DNA of 21,447 nucleotides from Granulosicoccus sp964498925 (GTDB lineage Bacteria; Pseudomonadota; Gammaproteobacteria; Granulosicoccales; Granulosicoccaceae), in assembly GCA_964498925.1 (NCBI GenBank), contig CAZCKD010000035.1:1-21447 (forward strand), given 5' to 3'. The notes under the pieces were generated by a model. That model saw nothing but the letters and a program-made list of their open reading frames with translations, was not told the DNA's origin and did no database searches. Position 1 is the first letter of the stretch; the number at the start of each line of letters is the position of its first letter. The position numbers and the translations under genes were made by a program. This document shows positions 6,692-14,718 of the stretch, piece after piece.

Positions 6692-9466
6692 ATGAGCGAT
6701 ACAGTCACATTTACATTAGATGGTGTCGAAGTCAGTGCCAAGGTCGATGAGTCCTTATGGGAAATCGCCAAACGCCAAGGTACGTTGATTCCGCATCTTT
6801 GCCATAAAGACTCCGACGGCTATCGCTCCGATGGTAACTGCCGTGCTTGCATGGTTGAGATTGAAGGCGAAAGAACGTTGGCCGCATCGTGTATCCGTAC
6901 ACCGACCGAAGGCATGGTTGTTAATACAAGAGATGCACGTTCGGTGGCCGCGCGTAAGATGATCGTCGAACTATTGCTAGCCGATCAGCCTGAACAAGAT
7001 CAAGCACATGATCAGTCATCTCACTTCTGGGATATGGCTAAGATGCAGGATATTAAAGTCAGTCGTTTCCCGTCGATTGAGAAACAGCGAGTACCGTTAT
7101 TAGATGCATCGCATCTGGCAATGAGCGTCAATCTTGATGCCTGTATCCATTGCAATCTCTGTGTCAGGGCCTGTCGTGAGGTGCAAGTCAACGATGTTAT
7201 CGGTATGTCCGGTCGCGGGCATGATGCCAAAATCACGTTTGACTTTGATGACCCTATGGGGGCTTCAACGTGTGTCGCCTGCGGTGAATGTGTGCAGGCA
7301 TGTCCAACAGGTGCGCTGATGCCTGCGACTGTGCTCAATGAGAAGGGCGTGGGTGATAGCCAGGATTTTGATAGAGAAGTTAAAAGCGTCTGTCCTTACT
7401 GTGGCGTTGGATGTCAGCTTTCTTTTAAAGTAAAGGAAGAAAAAATACTGTGGGTCGATGGCATTTCAGGGCCATCAAATGAGAATCGCCTGTGCGTTAA
7501 GGGTCGATTTGGATTTGATTACATTGCCCACCCGCATAGACTGACCAAACCACTGATAAGACGTGATGATGCTCCTGCTAAAGGTTTGAATGTCGACCCG
7601 GCCAACCCTTTAACGCACTTCCGTGAAGCTAGCTGGGATGAGGCATTGGACGTAGCGGCGAACGGATTTAAAGCACTGCGAAGTGATACTGGCGAACGTG
7701 TTGCAGGCTTTGGTTCAGCGAAATGTTCGAACGAAGAAGCCTATCTATTTCAGAAATTTATTCGCCAAGGGTTTGGTCACAACAACGTGGATCATTGCAC
7801 GCGACTGTGTCATGCATCATCGGTAGCGGCTTTGTTGGAAAACGTCGGCTCTGGTGCAGTGACCGCAACGTTTAATGAAATTGAAAACGCGGACGTTGCC
7901 ATTGTTATCGGTGCTAATCCAACAGAGAACCATCCGGTAGCGGCTACCTACTTCAAACAGTTCGCCAAACGCGGTGGAAAACTTATCGTGATGGATCCGC
8001 GAGGGCAGGGCTTGAAGCGTCATTCATCGCATATGTTGCAATTTCGCCCGGGCACCGATGTAGCCATGCTCAATGCCATTATGAATGTCATTGTTGAAGA
8101 AGAGCTATACGACAAACAGTACATTGAAGGCTTTACGGAAAACTGGGAGGCTATGAAAGAGCACCTTGCAGGTTTCCCGGTTGCGAAAATGTCTGAGCTT
8201 TGTGGCATTGAAGAATCTGTATTGCGTGACGTTGCTCGTACGTTTGCAAACGCTAAAGCTGCGATGATTTTCTGGGGCATGGGTGTGTCGCAGCATATCC
8301 ACGGTACCGATAATTCCCGATGTTTGATTTCTCTTGCATTGATGACGGGGCAGGTGGGTCGTTCGGGGTCAGGCTTGCATCCATTGCGTGGGCAAAACAA
8401 TGTTCAAGGTGCGTCTGATGCCGGTCTTATACCGATGTTCCTACCCGACTATCAATCGGTTGAAGATGACGGTGTGCGTTCGGCTTTTCACGGTATCTGG
8501 GGGTCAGACAATATCGCGAGCCAGAAAGGACTGACGGTGGTTGAAATCATGGATGCGGTGCATGCTGATCATATCCAAGGTATGTATGTGCTAGGAGAAA
8601 ATCCGGCTATGTCCGATCCGGATGTTGATCATGCGCGTGATGCTTTGGCTAAGCTTAAACATCTCGTCGTTCAGGATATCTTCCTGACCGAAACTGCTAA
8701 CTATGCCGATGTCATTTTGCCTTCCTCAGCCTGGGCCGAAAAAACCGGTACGGTGACCAACACTAACCGCCAGGTTCAGATGGGTAGGCCTGCTGTAGCC
8801 CCCCCTGGCGAGGCTCAGGAAGACTGGTGGATAACGGTCGAGTTAGCGAAAAGGATTGGTCTGGATTGGTCTTACACGCATCCGAAGGAGGTGTTTGCGG
8901 AAATGAAGATGTCTATGAATTCCCTTAACAACATCACTTGGGAACGCCTGGAGTCTACCGCCGTGACTTATCCGTCTTTATCACCCGAAGATCCCGGGCA
9001 ACCGATCGTATTTGGCGACGGATTTCCGAGACCAGAAGGACGTGCGCGATTTACGCCAGCCAATGTGACACCGCCAGCTGAGACACCTGATGCTGAATAC
9101 CCGATGATCCTAACCACAGGCCGGCAGTTAGAGCATTGGCACACAGGCTCTATGACGCGTCGTGCGTCGGTACTCGATTGGGCTGAGCCGGAAGCTAACG
9201 CCTCGTTGCATCCGAAAACCCTGCGTCGTTTAGGTCTTACGCCAGGCGACATGATGACCGTGCAGACCCGTCGAGGATCGATCAGCATCATGGCTCGCGC
9301 AGATCGAGCAGTGGCCGAGGATATGGTTTTTGTGCCGTTCGCCTACGTAGAAGCTGCTGCCAACACGTTGACCAACCCGGTTCTGGATCCGTACGGAAAA
9401 ATACCGGAGTTTAAGTTTGCAGCGTGTCGTGTATCGCGCAGTGTGGAGCAATCAGTCGCGTCCTGA
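6692..9466 (+). CDS. fdhA: NAD-dependent formate dehydrogenase alpha (catalytic) subunit, Mo/W-bisPGD
   Basis: This 924-residue subunit oxidises formate to CO2 at a molybdenum or tungsten bis-pyranopterin centre. In order it shows an N-terminal NuoG-like [2Fe-2S] domain (C37, C50, C53, C67) and two ferredoxin-type [4Fe-4S] motifs (CIHCNLCVRAC at 151-161 and CVACGECVQAC at 194-204). The proximal [4Fe-4S] site is C234, C237, C241 and C268. The catalytic domain follows. The metal ligand is Cys373 with His374 (HCTRLCHASSV), and the conserved active-site Arg is R566 (PLRGQNNVQGASD). The ligand codon is TGT, so this is not a selenoprotein. The molydopterin-binding C-terminal domain is present and there is no Tat signal, so it is cytoplasmic. 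The NuoG-type His-Cys3 cluster expected near residues 105-120 is absent (SSHFWDMAK). No fdhD or fdsD accessory gene follows. Confidence 0.93.
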   Translation: MSDTVTFTLDGVEVSAKVDESLWEIAKRQGTLIPHLCHKDSDGYRSDGNCRACMVEIEGERTLAASCIRTPTEGMVVNTRDARSVAARKMIVELLLADQPEQDQAHDQSSHFWDMAKMQDIKVSRFPSIEKQRVPLLDASHLAMSVNLDACIHCNLCVRACREVQVNDVIGMSGRGHDAKITFDFDDPMGASTCVACGECVQACPTGALMPATVLNEKGVGDSQDFDREVKSVCPYCGVGCQLSFKVKEEKILWVDGISGPSNENRLCVKGRFGFDYIAHPHRLTKPLIRRDDAPAKGLNVDPANPLTHFREASWDEALDVAANGFKALRSDTGERVAGFGSAKCSNEEAYLFQKFIRQGFGHNNVDHCTRLCHASSVAALLENVGSGAVTATFNEIENADVAIVIGANPTENHPVAATYFKQFAKRGGKLIVMDPRGQGLKRHSSHMLQFRPGTDVAMLNAIMNVIVEEELYDKQYIEGFTENWEAMKEHLAGFPVAKMSELCGIEESVLRDVARTFANAKAAMIFWGMGVSQHIHGTDNSRCLISLALMTGQVGRSGSGLHPLRGQNNVQGASDAGLIPMFLPDYQSVEDDGVRSAFHGIWGSDNIASQKGLTVVEIMDAVHADHIQGMYVLGENPAMSDPDVDHARDALAKLKHLVVQDIFLTETANYADVILPSSAWAEKTGTVTNTNRQVQMGRPAVAPPGEAQEDWWITVELAKRIGLDWSYTHPKEVFAEMKMSMNSLNNITWERLESTAVTYPSLSPEDPGQPIVFGDGFPRPEGRARFTPANVTPPAETPDAEYPMILTTGRQLEHWHTGSMTRRASVLDWAEPEANASLHPKTLRRLGLTPGDMMTVQTRRGSISIMARADRAVAEDMVFVPFAYVEAAANTLTNPVLDPYGKIPEFKFAACRVSRSVEQSVAS

Positions 9467-9483
9467 TTGAAGGGTACGCGCAC

Positions 9484-9525
9484 AAAAAAGGGGTAGCGAT
9501 CATACAGACTCGCTACCCCTTTTTT
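9484..9525. terminator. Bidirectional intrinsic terminator between fdhA and sucD
   Basis: AAAAAAGGGGTAGCGA at 9484-9499 pairs perfectly with TCGCTACCCCTTTTTT at 9510-9525, across a 10-nt loop. A GC-rich stem sits on a T run in both directions, so it should stop both the fdh transcript and the opposing sucCD transcript. It begins 18 bases after the fdhA stop and ends 14 bases before the sucD stop. Confidence 0.95.
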
Positions 9526-9538
9526 ATTGCCGTCTAAT

Positions 9539-10450
9539 TTATCCGATGGCTTTTAGCAGTGTCTCACCCAGCTTTGCAGGAGAGGGAGATACGACGATGC
9601 CGGCAGCTTCCATCGCAGCCGTTTTATCGTCTGCTCCGCCTTTACCGCCTGAGATTACTGCACCTGCGTGACCCATTGTGCGTCCCGGAGGCGCTGTTCG
9701 ACCAGCAATAAAGCCTGCCATAGGTTTGCTTCTACCGTTTTTGGCTTGCTCTGTTAGCCACTCAGCAGCTTCTTCTTCTGCGGAGCCACCGATCTCACCA
9801 ATCATAATGATGGATTTTGTATCGTCGTCATCAAGGAACAGATCAAGCACGTCAATGAACTCAGTACCTTTAACAGGATCACCACCGATACCCACGGCAG
9901 TTGTCTGACCTAAGCCTGCCTGAGTTGTTTGGAAGACAGCCTCATAAGTGAGTGTTCCAGAGCGAGAGACTACGCCGACGCTACCGTTCTTAAAAATGCT
10001 GCCAGGCATGATGCCGATTTTGCAGGCATCGGGTGTGAGAATACCAGGGCAGTTTGGTCCGACCAATCGAGAGTTTGAATCGAGCAGTCGTGCTTTAACT
10101 TCCACCATGTCGCGAACCGGAACACCTTCAGTAATACAGATAATCAAAGGTATTTCAGCATCGATGGCTTCAACAATAGCGCCAGCCGCACCTGCTGGTG
10201 GTACATACACAACGGAGGCATCAGCGCCTGTTGCTTCCTTACCTTCTTTGACTGTCGCAAAGATCGGTAGATCGGTGCCTGCTGCATCACCGGTACCTGC
10301 TGTCCATGTGCTTCCACCTTTTTTGGGGTGGATGCCGCCGACCATTTTTGTACCGTGGTAGGCAAGAGCCTGTTCGGTGTGGAAGGTGCCGGTTTTGCCC
10401 GTCAAGCCCTGGACAAGTATTTTGGTATCTTTATTAATCAGTATTGACAT
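9539..10450 (-). CDS. sucD: Succinyl-CoA synthetase (ligase) alpha subunit
   Basis: This 303-residue subunit carries the CoA-binding Rossmann domain and the phosphohistidine. With SucC it interconverts succinyl-CoA and succinate with NTP formation in the TCA cycle. Visible landmarks are MSILINKDTKILVQGLTG, the KMVGG strand, GPNCPGILTP, SRSGTLTYEAV, GIGGDPVKGT, GEIGGSAEEEAAEW and the active-site His261 in TMGHAGAVISGG. It is about 14 residues longer than E. coli SucD. Most of the excess is a nine-residue insertion near residues 49-58 (WTAGTGDAAG region), just before DLPIF. The start lies 6 nt after the sucC stop, so the pair is one operon with likely translational coupling. Malate-CoA ligase (mtkB) is a related alternative, but no serine-cycle genes are visible. 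Confidence 0.95.
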   Translation of the reverse strand: MSILINKDTKILVQGLTGKTGTFHTEQALAYHGTKMVGGIHPKKGGSTWTAGTGDAAGTDLPIFATVKEGKEATGADASVVYVPPAGAAGAIVEAIDAEIPLIICITEGVPVRDMVEVKARLLDSNSRLVGPNCPGILTPDACKIGIMPGSIFKNGSVGVVSRSGTLTYEAVFQTTQAGLGQTTAVGIGGDPVKGTEFIDVLDLFLDDDDTKSIIMIGEIGGSAEEEAAEWLTEQAKNGRSKPMAGFIAGRTAPPGRTMGHAGAVISGGKGGADDKTAAMEAAGIVVSPSPAKLGETLLKAIG

Positions 10451-10456
10451 GATTGC

Positions 10457-11650
10457 TTATCCTTTTACCGCCTTGACCACTTTTTGAGCGGCATCGTCCA
10501 GATCGTCTGCTGCGATGACATTAAGACCGCTAGAGTTGATGATGTCTTTGCCTTCTTGCACTTTGGTGCCTTCCAAGCGAACAACCAATGGCACTTCCAG
10601 GCCGACTTCTTTAACGGCTGTAACAACACCTTCTGCGATAACGTCACAGCGCATGATGCCGCCGAAAATATTAACGAGAATGCCTTTGACGTTCGGATCA
10701 GAGGTGATGATCTTGAACGCTGCTGTTACCTTTTCAGTAGTAGCACCGCCCCCTACGTCTAAAAAGTTGGCAGGCGAGGCTCCGTACAACTTGATGATGT
10801 CCATGGTGGCCATTGCAAGTCCGGCACCGTTGACCATACAACCGATATCGCCGTCCAGCGCGATATAAGCGAGGTCGTATTTAGAAGCTTCAATTTCTTT
10901 TTCGTCTTCTTCGGTTTCATCTCGAAGTTCTGCGATATCCGGGTGGCGGAACAATGCGTTGCCATCAAAAGAAACCTTAGCGTCGAGAACTTTCAGGTGA
11001 CCGTCTTTTAAAGTGACCAGCGGATTAATTTCCAACAGGCTCATGTCAGTTTCGACAAAAGCGTTGTAGAGCAATGGAAACAGTGTTTGACCGTCAGTCG
11101 CCGCAGCTCCAGTCAGTTCAAACGCCGCATTGAGTTTTTCTACATCGCTATCAGTGATGCCGGCTAGCGGGTCGATGGCGATGGTATGGATTTTTTCAGG
11201 CGTGTCATGCGCCACAGTCTCGATGTCCATGCCGCCTTCAGTGGAGGCGACAAACGAGACTTTGCTGTTTTCACGATCAACCAGAATGGAGAGATATAAT
11301 TCCTGATCAATGTCGGCACCGTCTTCGATATACAGACGGTTGACTTGTTTTCCGTCTGGACCCGTTTGTTGGGTGACCAGCGTTTTACCGAACATCTCCT
11401 GAGCATTACTAATAGCTTCCTCTGGAGAGAAACAAACGCGGACGCCACCTTTGCCATCGCTACCGAGTTCCTTGAAGGTGCCTTTACCACGTCCACCCGC
11501 GTGGATTTGGCTTTTTACCACGTAAACCGGACCGGGCAGGGCTGACACGGCAGCGGGAATTTCATCAGCAGAAAGGATGGCTGCGCCGTCTGAGACGGGA
11601 GCGCCGAACTTTTTCAGCAGCGCTTTAGCCTGGTACTCATGGATATTCAT
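10457..11650 (-). CDS. sucC: Succinyl-CoA synthetase beta subunit
   Basis: This 397-residue ATP-grasp subunit binds the nucleotide and succinate. It starts MNIHEYQAKALLKKFGAPV, the typical N-terminus. The nucleotide loop GGRGKGTFKEL is near residue 53, and the metal-binding SLLEINPLV is in the central region. NGAGLAMATMDIIKLYG, then FLDVGGGA, and FGGIMRCDVIAEGVV mark the CoA-ligase domain. It is the first gene of the sucCD pair. The genes usually next to it in gammaproteobacteria (sucA, sucB, sdh) are not here, so this is a detached pair. The ribosome site is weak (GAGAAA). A 7+7 bp inverted repeat lies about 50 bases upstream. Confidence 0.95.
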   Translation of the reverse strand: MNIHEYQAKALLKKFGAPVSDGAAILSADEIPAAVSALPGPVYVVKSQIHAGGRGKGTFKELGSDGKGGVRVCFSPEEAISNAQEMFGKTLVTQQTGPDGKQVNRLYIEDGADIDQELYLSILVDRENSKVSFVASTEGGMDIETVAHDTPEKIHTIAIDPLAGITDSDVEKLNAAFELTGAAATDGQTLFPLLYNAFVETDMSLLEINPLVTLKDGHLKVLDAKVSFDGNALFRHPDIAELRDETEEDEKEIEASKYDLAYIALDGDIGCMVNGAGLAMATMDIIKLYGASPANFLDVGGGATTEKVTAAFKIITSDPNVKGILVNIFGGIMRCDVIAEGVVTAVKEVGLEVPLVVRLEGTKVQEGKDIINSSGLNVIAADDLDDAAQKVVKAVKG

Positions 11651-11700
11651 AAAAGCATTTTCTCAATGGTTTGTCAGTGAATTACGCTTAGAGTGGTCTT

Positions 11701-11716
11701 GATTTCTCAAGAAATC
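11701..11716. promoter_or_regulatory. Inverted repeat upstream of sucC, candidate operator
   Basis: GATTTCT-ca-AGAAATC has perfect 7-bp arms and lies 51-66 bases upstream of the sucC start codon. A TTGACG-like -35 is adjacent on the minus strand, but I find no convincing -10 at proper spacing. A regulator-binding site is possible; the regulator is unknown. Confidence 0.35.
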
Positions 11717-11964
11717 GTCAATTTAGATCATTACTATGATAGCCGGAATCGATGGCTCTTTATGTTCCGGCCTGTCAGATCTTTGTTCCCGAGGTGATCG
11801 CGCTGCCTCGAAAACGCCGCTTCAGCGGCGTGAAACCGTTATTCCGAGCAAAATAGAACGTCATTTAGACAGGAGAAAGCAAGAAAAGTGCTATTTCGTG
11901 TGTTCGAATGCTCCGATTCACATGGCTCCATAATTCTGATGGGTTCCCAGTGAGTTGAATGGCA

Positions 11965-12073
11965 AGCCCTTGTATTTCATTTGGAAATGGGCTATTCCAG
12001 ACTACTGAAAATAAAGATTTGCAACTCTGGTAGTTGCGCCCGCCCAACGGTTCTTTCTGGCACCGCTTGGCGG
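11965..12073 (+). ncRNA. Candidate structured leader RNA upstream of the DUF898 gene
   Basis: Three hairpins follow each other within 110 bases on the + strand, ending 59 bases before the DUF898 start codon. They are 11965-11993 (AGCCC and ATTTC arms with a 4-nt bulge), 12021-12037 (GCAACT-ctggt-AGTTGC) and 12040-12073 (CCGCC, AA, CGGT pairing with ACCG, TT, GGCGG). This could be a 5' UTR regulatory structure or an attenuator. There is no match to a known class that I can name. Confidence 0.3.
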
Positions 12074-12132
12074 TTTCGTAGGTACGGACACCGCTCTGCT
12101 GGAAAGTTGTCATTCATTAAGTGGGGATTTTC

Positions 12133-13362
12133 ATGTCCGATGACTTACAAACTGATCTTGCTGTGCACCAAGATCTAGCCGGCGAAAGTCGTTCAGTTCG
12201 CTATCCAGTGGAGTTTAGAGGTAGCGCCAGGGAGTATTTCCCTATATGGATCGTCAATATCCTTCTTTGTATCATAACGCTGTATATCTACTCGCCCTGG
12301 GCGAAGGTGCGAACCAAACGCTATTTTTATGGCAATACGTTTATAGATAACAACAGCTTTGACTATCTGGCGACTCCTATGCAAATATTTAAAGGGCGTC
12401 TTATTGCAGTCGTGGCCCTTCTAATAGCTACTTTCGCCGGTGCGTTGAATCCCATCTTAGGGATAGTCATCTTTTTATTGCTAGCGATAGCGACCCCTTG
12501 GGTTATTTGGAGATCTTTACGCTTTAATGCGCGCATGAGTAGCTTTAGAAACCTACGTTTCGGGTTTCAGCGAAAGTTGTTGCCACTGTATGGCATTTTG
12601 ATTGCCGCCCCAGCCACGGTATTTTTAATCATCGTGGCAGTGGGTGCTGCCACGGCTTTGGGTCTTATATCGGAGGAGATGGCCGCTACATTGATCGGTG
12701 TAGGTACATTGTTTTTCTACCTCTCGTGGCCTTGGGTGAAAAAAATGTTGATGAACTACACCGTGAACGGGTATCGATACGGAGCGTCGAAGTTTGCGGC
12801 TAAGTATCGTACCGGCCGCACCTACTGGATCTATTTACTTGCAGTACTTGTAGGGATTCTAGCGTTTGCGGTAGTTATACTGTTTTTTGTTGTCGTGTTA
12901 TTCCTTGTCATTTATCTAGTTACAGGCAATTTTGGAATATCGTTTAATGACATCAAAAACTATGACCAGCAATTGCCGGCTGTTCTTGCGCCGTTGGGTT
13001 CATTAATACCTTTTGTGGTGATGTTTTTTGTGTTCCTTACGGGCTTTGCCTATTTTCGTGCAACGATGAGGAGCTACTACTATGGCAGCGCAAAACTGAC
13101 CGATAAAATCACGTTTCAATCGTCTGCCAAAACGTGGCCTCTGTTTTGGGTAATGCTGGGTAACTATGTCGTATTGATAGTCACTCTGGGGTTGGCATAC
13201 CCGTGGGCAAGTGTCAGGCTTGCAAAATATTTCGCCCGGAACACAACGGTGATTTCGCAGGGTTCGCTCGATGATTTTGTAGCTGGAGAGCAGGAAGCTA
13301 TGTCTGCGCTAGGAGAGGAACTGGGTGAAGCCTTCGATATGGACATGGATATAGCGATCTAA
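12133..13362 (+). CDS. DUF898 (YjgN-family) integral membrane protein, intact copy
   Basis: This 409-residue polytopic protein starts at ATG 12133, supported by GGGGA at 12122-12126; a GTG at 12121 would overlap that site. DUF898 landmarks include YPVEFRGSAREYFPIW, YSPWAKVRTKRYFYGNT, PWVIWRSLRFNARMSSFRN and NGYRYGASKFAAKYRTGRTY. There are about seven to eight hydrophobic segments. The protein is internally repetitive: the N-terminal FRGSAREYFPIW...YSPWAKVRTKRYF block recurs near the C-terminus as FQSSAKTWPLFW...AYPWASVRLAKYF. It ends in an acidic tail (GEAFDMDMDIAI). Family function is unknown. The next gene, 18 nt downstream, is an M48 membrane protease; this pairing recurs in other proteobacteria as far as I know, suggesting a complex or shared substrate. 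Confidence 0.88.
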   Translation: MSDDLQTDLAVHQDLAGESRSVRYPVEFRGSAREYFPIWIVNILLCIITLYIYSPWAKVRTKRYFYGNTFIDNNSFDYLATPMQIFKGRLIAVVALLIATFAGALNPILGIVIFLLLAIATPWVIWRSLRFNARMSSFRNLRFGFQRKLLPLYGILIAAPATVFLIIVAVGAATALGLISEEMAATLIGVGTLFFYLSWPWVKKMLMNYTVNGYRYGASKFAAKYRTGRTYWIYLLAVLVGILAFAVVILFFVVVLFLVIYLVTGNFGISFNDIKNYDQQLPAVLAPLGSLIPFVVMFFVFLTGFAYFRATMRSYYYGSAKLTDKITFQSSAKTWPLFWVMLGNYVVLIVTLGLAYPWASVRLAKYFARNTTVISQGSLDDFVAGEQEAMSALGEELGEAFDMDMDIAI

Positions 13363-13380
13363 CGTCGATAAACATATATT

Positions 13381-14526
13381 GTGAATATTCAAGGGGATTG
13401 GTTCGAATCTGGGAGTTCTCGACGTGTGGCGGGTTCGCTAAGCGTCGAGAGCGATAAGGCGACGTTACTCGTGGACGGAGTCGTTGTACGTGAGTCGTCT
13501 TTATCCGATCTTTCCTATAGCGATCGAATCGGTAGAACGTCACGCAAAGTAAGTTGGCCTGATGGATCCGTACTCGAGACTTTGGATAATGATGCAGTTG
13601 ATGAACTATTTCAGCTAGCTAGGCAATCTGGCGCTCTCTCCAACTCAGAATCGAGGGAAGGGCGCTTTAGTCATCTCATTCATGGTTTTGAACGAAGCTG
13701 GAAGTGGGCAGCGATAGCCTGCGTCGCAAGTGTTGCGCTTGTTGGTAGCTTTTCGATATGGGGTTTGCCCTATATGTCGAAGAAAATCGCTTTTACCATG
13801 CCGGTATCGGCGCATCAAACAGTATCTGACGGATCGCTTAACATTCTAGATAGAGTGCTTTTAGATCCTTCCGAATTGACTACTGATGAAAAAGCCGTCA
13901 TTTCGCAACGCTTTACTGCAATGACTGAACAATTGGGCGATCAAGGGTTCCCTTTTACTCTGCATTTTCGAAGTATGGAAAATACACCCAATGCATTTGC
14001 ATTACCCGGTGGAGATATCATCATCACGGATGCTCTGGTAAAGATCAGCACGGACACTGATGAGGTAGATGCCGTTTTACTGCATGAAATTGGGCACGTG
14101 CTCGAACGGCATGGAATGCAGCAGACCATTCGTGCATCAACGATCACAATTATCGTTTCCTTAGCACTGGGAGATATTAGTGGCTTAGGCGAAATCATAA
14201 CCGGAATACCGATATTTCTAGCCAATAGTAATTACTCTCGAAATGCGGAAACAGAAGCTGATGATTATGCGCTGCGTAATATGGTCTTATTGAATAAAGA
14301 CCCGATTCATCTAGCTAATATTCTGCTCAAGATGGAAGCTCATTTTAGAAAAACGAGCCCCATAGGCAGCTCAACGAAAGATTCTAAAACGAATAATAAT
14401 GATGAGAGTGACGCTAAAGAAAATGAAGAGAGCGCCAGCACCTACTTCTCTAGTCATCCTGCAACCCGGGAAAGGGCACAGATAGCCAGGCAAAGATCAG
14501 AAGAGTTTCGAAAAGGGCTACAGTAG
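13381..14526 (+). CDS. M48-family membrane-anchored zinc metalloprotease
   Basis: This 381-residue protein starts at GTG 13381, which has a poor ribosome site, but the family N-terminus (QGDWFESGSSRR) begins there. Residues 1-100 are a small beta-rich domain seen in M48 proteins paired with DUF898. Residues ~108-131 form one transmembrane helix (KWAAIACVASVALVGSFS...). The catalytic domain follows, with zinc site H235-E236-x2-H239 (HEIGHVLERHG) and third ligand E290 in SRNAETEADDYA, plus the ALPGGDIIITDAL strand before it. A Lys/Asn/Glu-rich low-complexity stretch at ~335-360 precedes the C-terminal SHPATRERA motif typical of M48 proteases. Inferred role: membrane-protein or periplasmic proteolysis with DUF898 as partner; orientation in the membrane cannot be settled here. 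Confidence 0.9.
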   Translation: MNIQGDWFESGSSRRVAGSLSVESDKATLLVDGVVVRESSLSDLSYSDRIGRTSRKVSWPDGSVLETLDNDAVDELFQLARQSGALSNSESREGRFSHLIHGFERSWKWAAIACVASVALVGSFSIWGLPYMSKKIAFTMPVSAHQTVSDGSLNILDRVLLDPSELTTDEKAVISQRFTAMTEQLGDQGFPFTLHFRSMENTPNAFALPGGDIIITDALVKISTDTDEVDAVLLHEIGHVLERHGMQQTIRASTITIIVSLALGDISGLGEIITGIPIFLANSNYSRNAETEADDYALRNMVLLNKDPIHLANILLKMEAHFRKTSPIGSSTKDSKTNNNDESDAKENEESASTYFSSHPATRERAQIARQRSEEFRKGLQ

Positions 14527-14579
14527 CTTTTCAAAAGTGCTTGCACCGGGCAGCGTTGCTATTTCATCCGGAATTGGAC

Positions 14580-14602
14580 TCTGCCCAACTCGATATGGCA
14601 GA
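14580..14602. repeat. Short inverted repeat in the gap before the second DUF898 copy
   Basis: TCTGCC and GGCAGA form 6-bp arms around an 11-nt spacer, and an overlapping CAACTC/GAGTTG pair offers an alternative stem. The 192-bp gap 14527-14718 otherwise shows nothing I can name. No T tract follows, so a terminator is not supported. Confidence 0.25.
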
Positions 14603-14718
14603 AGAGTTGCAAAACAGAGAGTTCTGGTTACTTAACCGACTTTAATCGCGCTCAAGGGTGTTTTCAAAAGATCGAAAGCCGCGCAGGAAAGACGTAATTT
14701 GTTAAGAGGAGAACTCCT

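Larger units (their letters stand above)
11651..12132. other. 480-bp gap between divergent sucC and DUF898 gene, with several hairpins
   Basis: I see no credible coding gene here; the short open frames on both strands lack ribosome sites and recognisable sequence. It must contain the sucC promoter (-) and the DUF898 promoter (+). Local structures are: a perfect 7-bp stem with a TTCA loop at 11814-11831 (ACGCCGC/GCGGCGT); a bulged AGCCC/GGGCT plus ATTTC/GAAAT stem at 11965-11993; a perfect 6-bp stem at 12021-12037 (GCAACT/AGTTGC); and a longer imperfect stem at 12040-12073. No known riboswitch consensus was recognised. Confidence 0.6.

Noticed and set aside
4997..9466. NADH dehydrogenase (complex I) NuoE, NuoF and NuoG genes
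   Set aside because: The alpha subunit has the formate dehydrogenase active site (Cys373-His374 and R566) and no other nuo genes follow.
9539..11650. Malate-CoA ligase (mtkAB) of the serine cycle
   Set aside because: The sequences match sucC/sucD throughout, and no serine-cycle genes are nearby despite the formate dehydrogenase.
11965..12073. Known riboswitch (for example cyclic-di-GMP type)
   Set aside because: No conserved core motifs of the classes I know were found; only generic stems are visible.
11736..12113. Short open frames on both strands in the gap before the DUF898 gene
   Set aside because: They lack ribosome-binding sites, recognisable motifs and a clear signal of coding; hairpins occupy the same bases.
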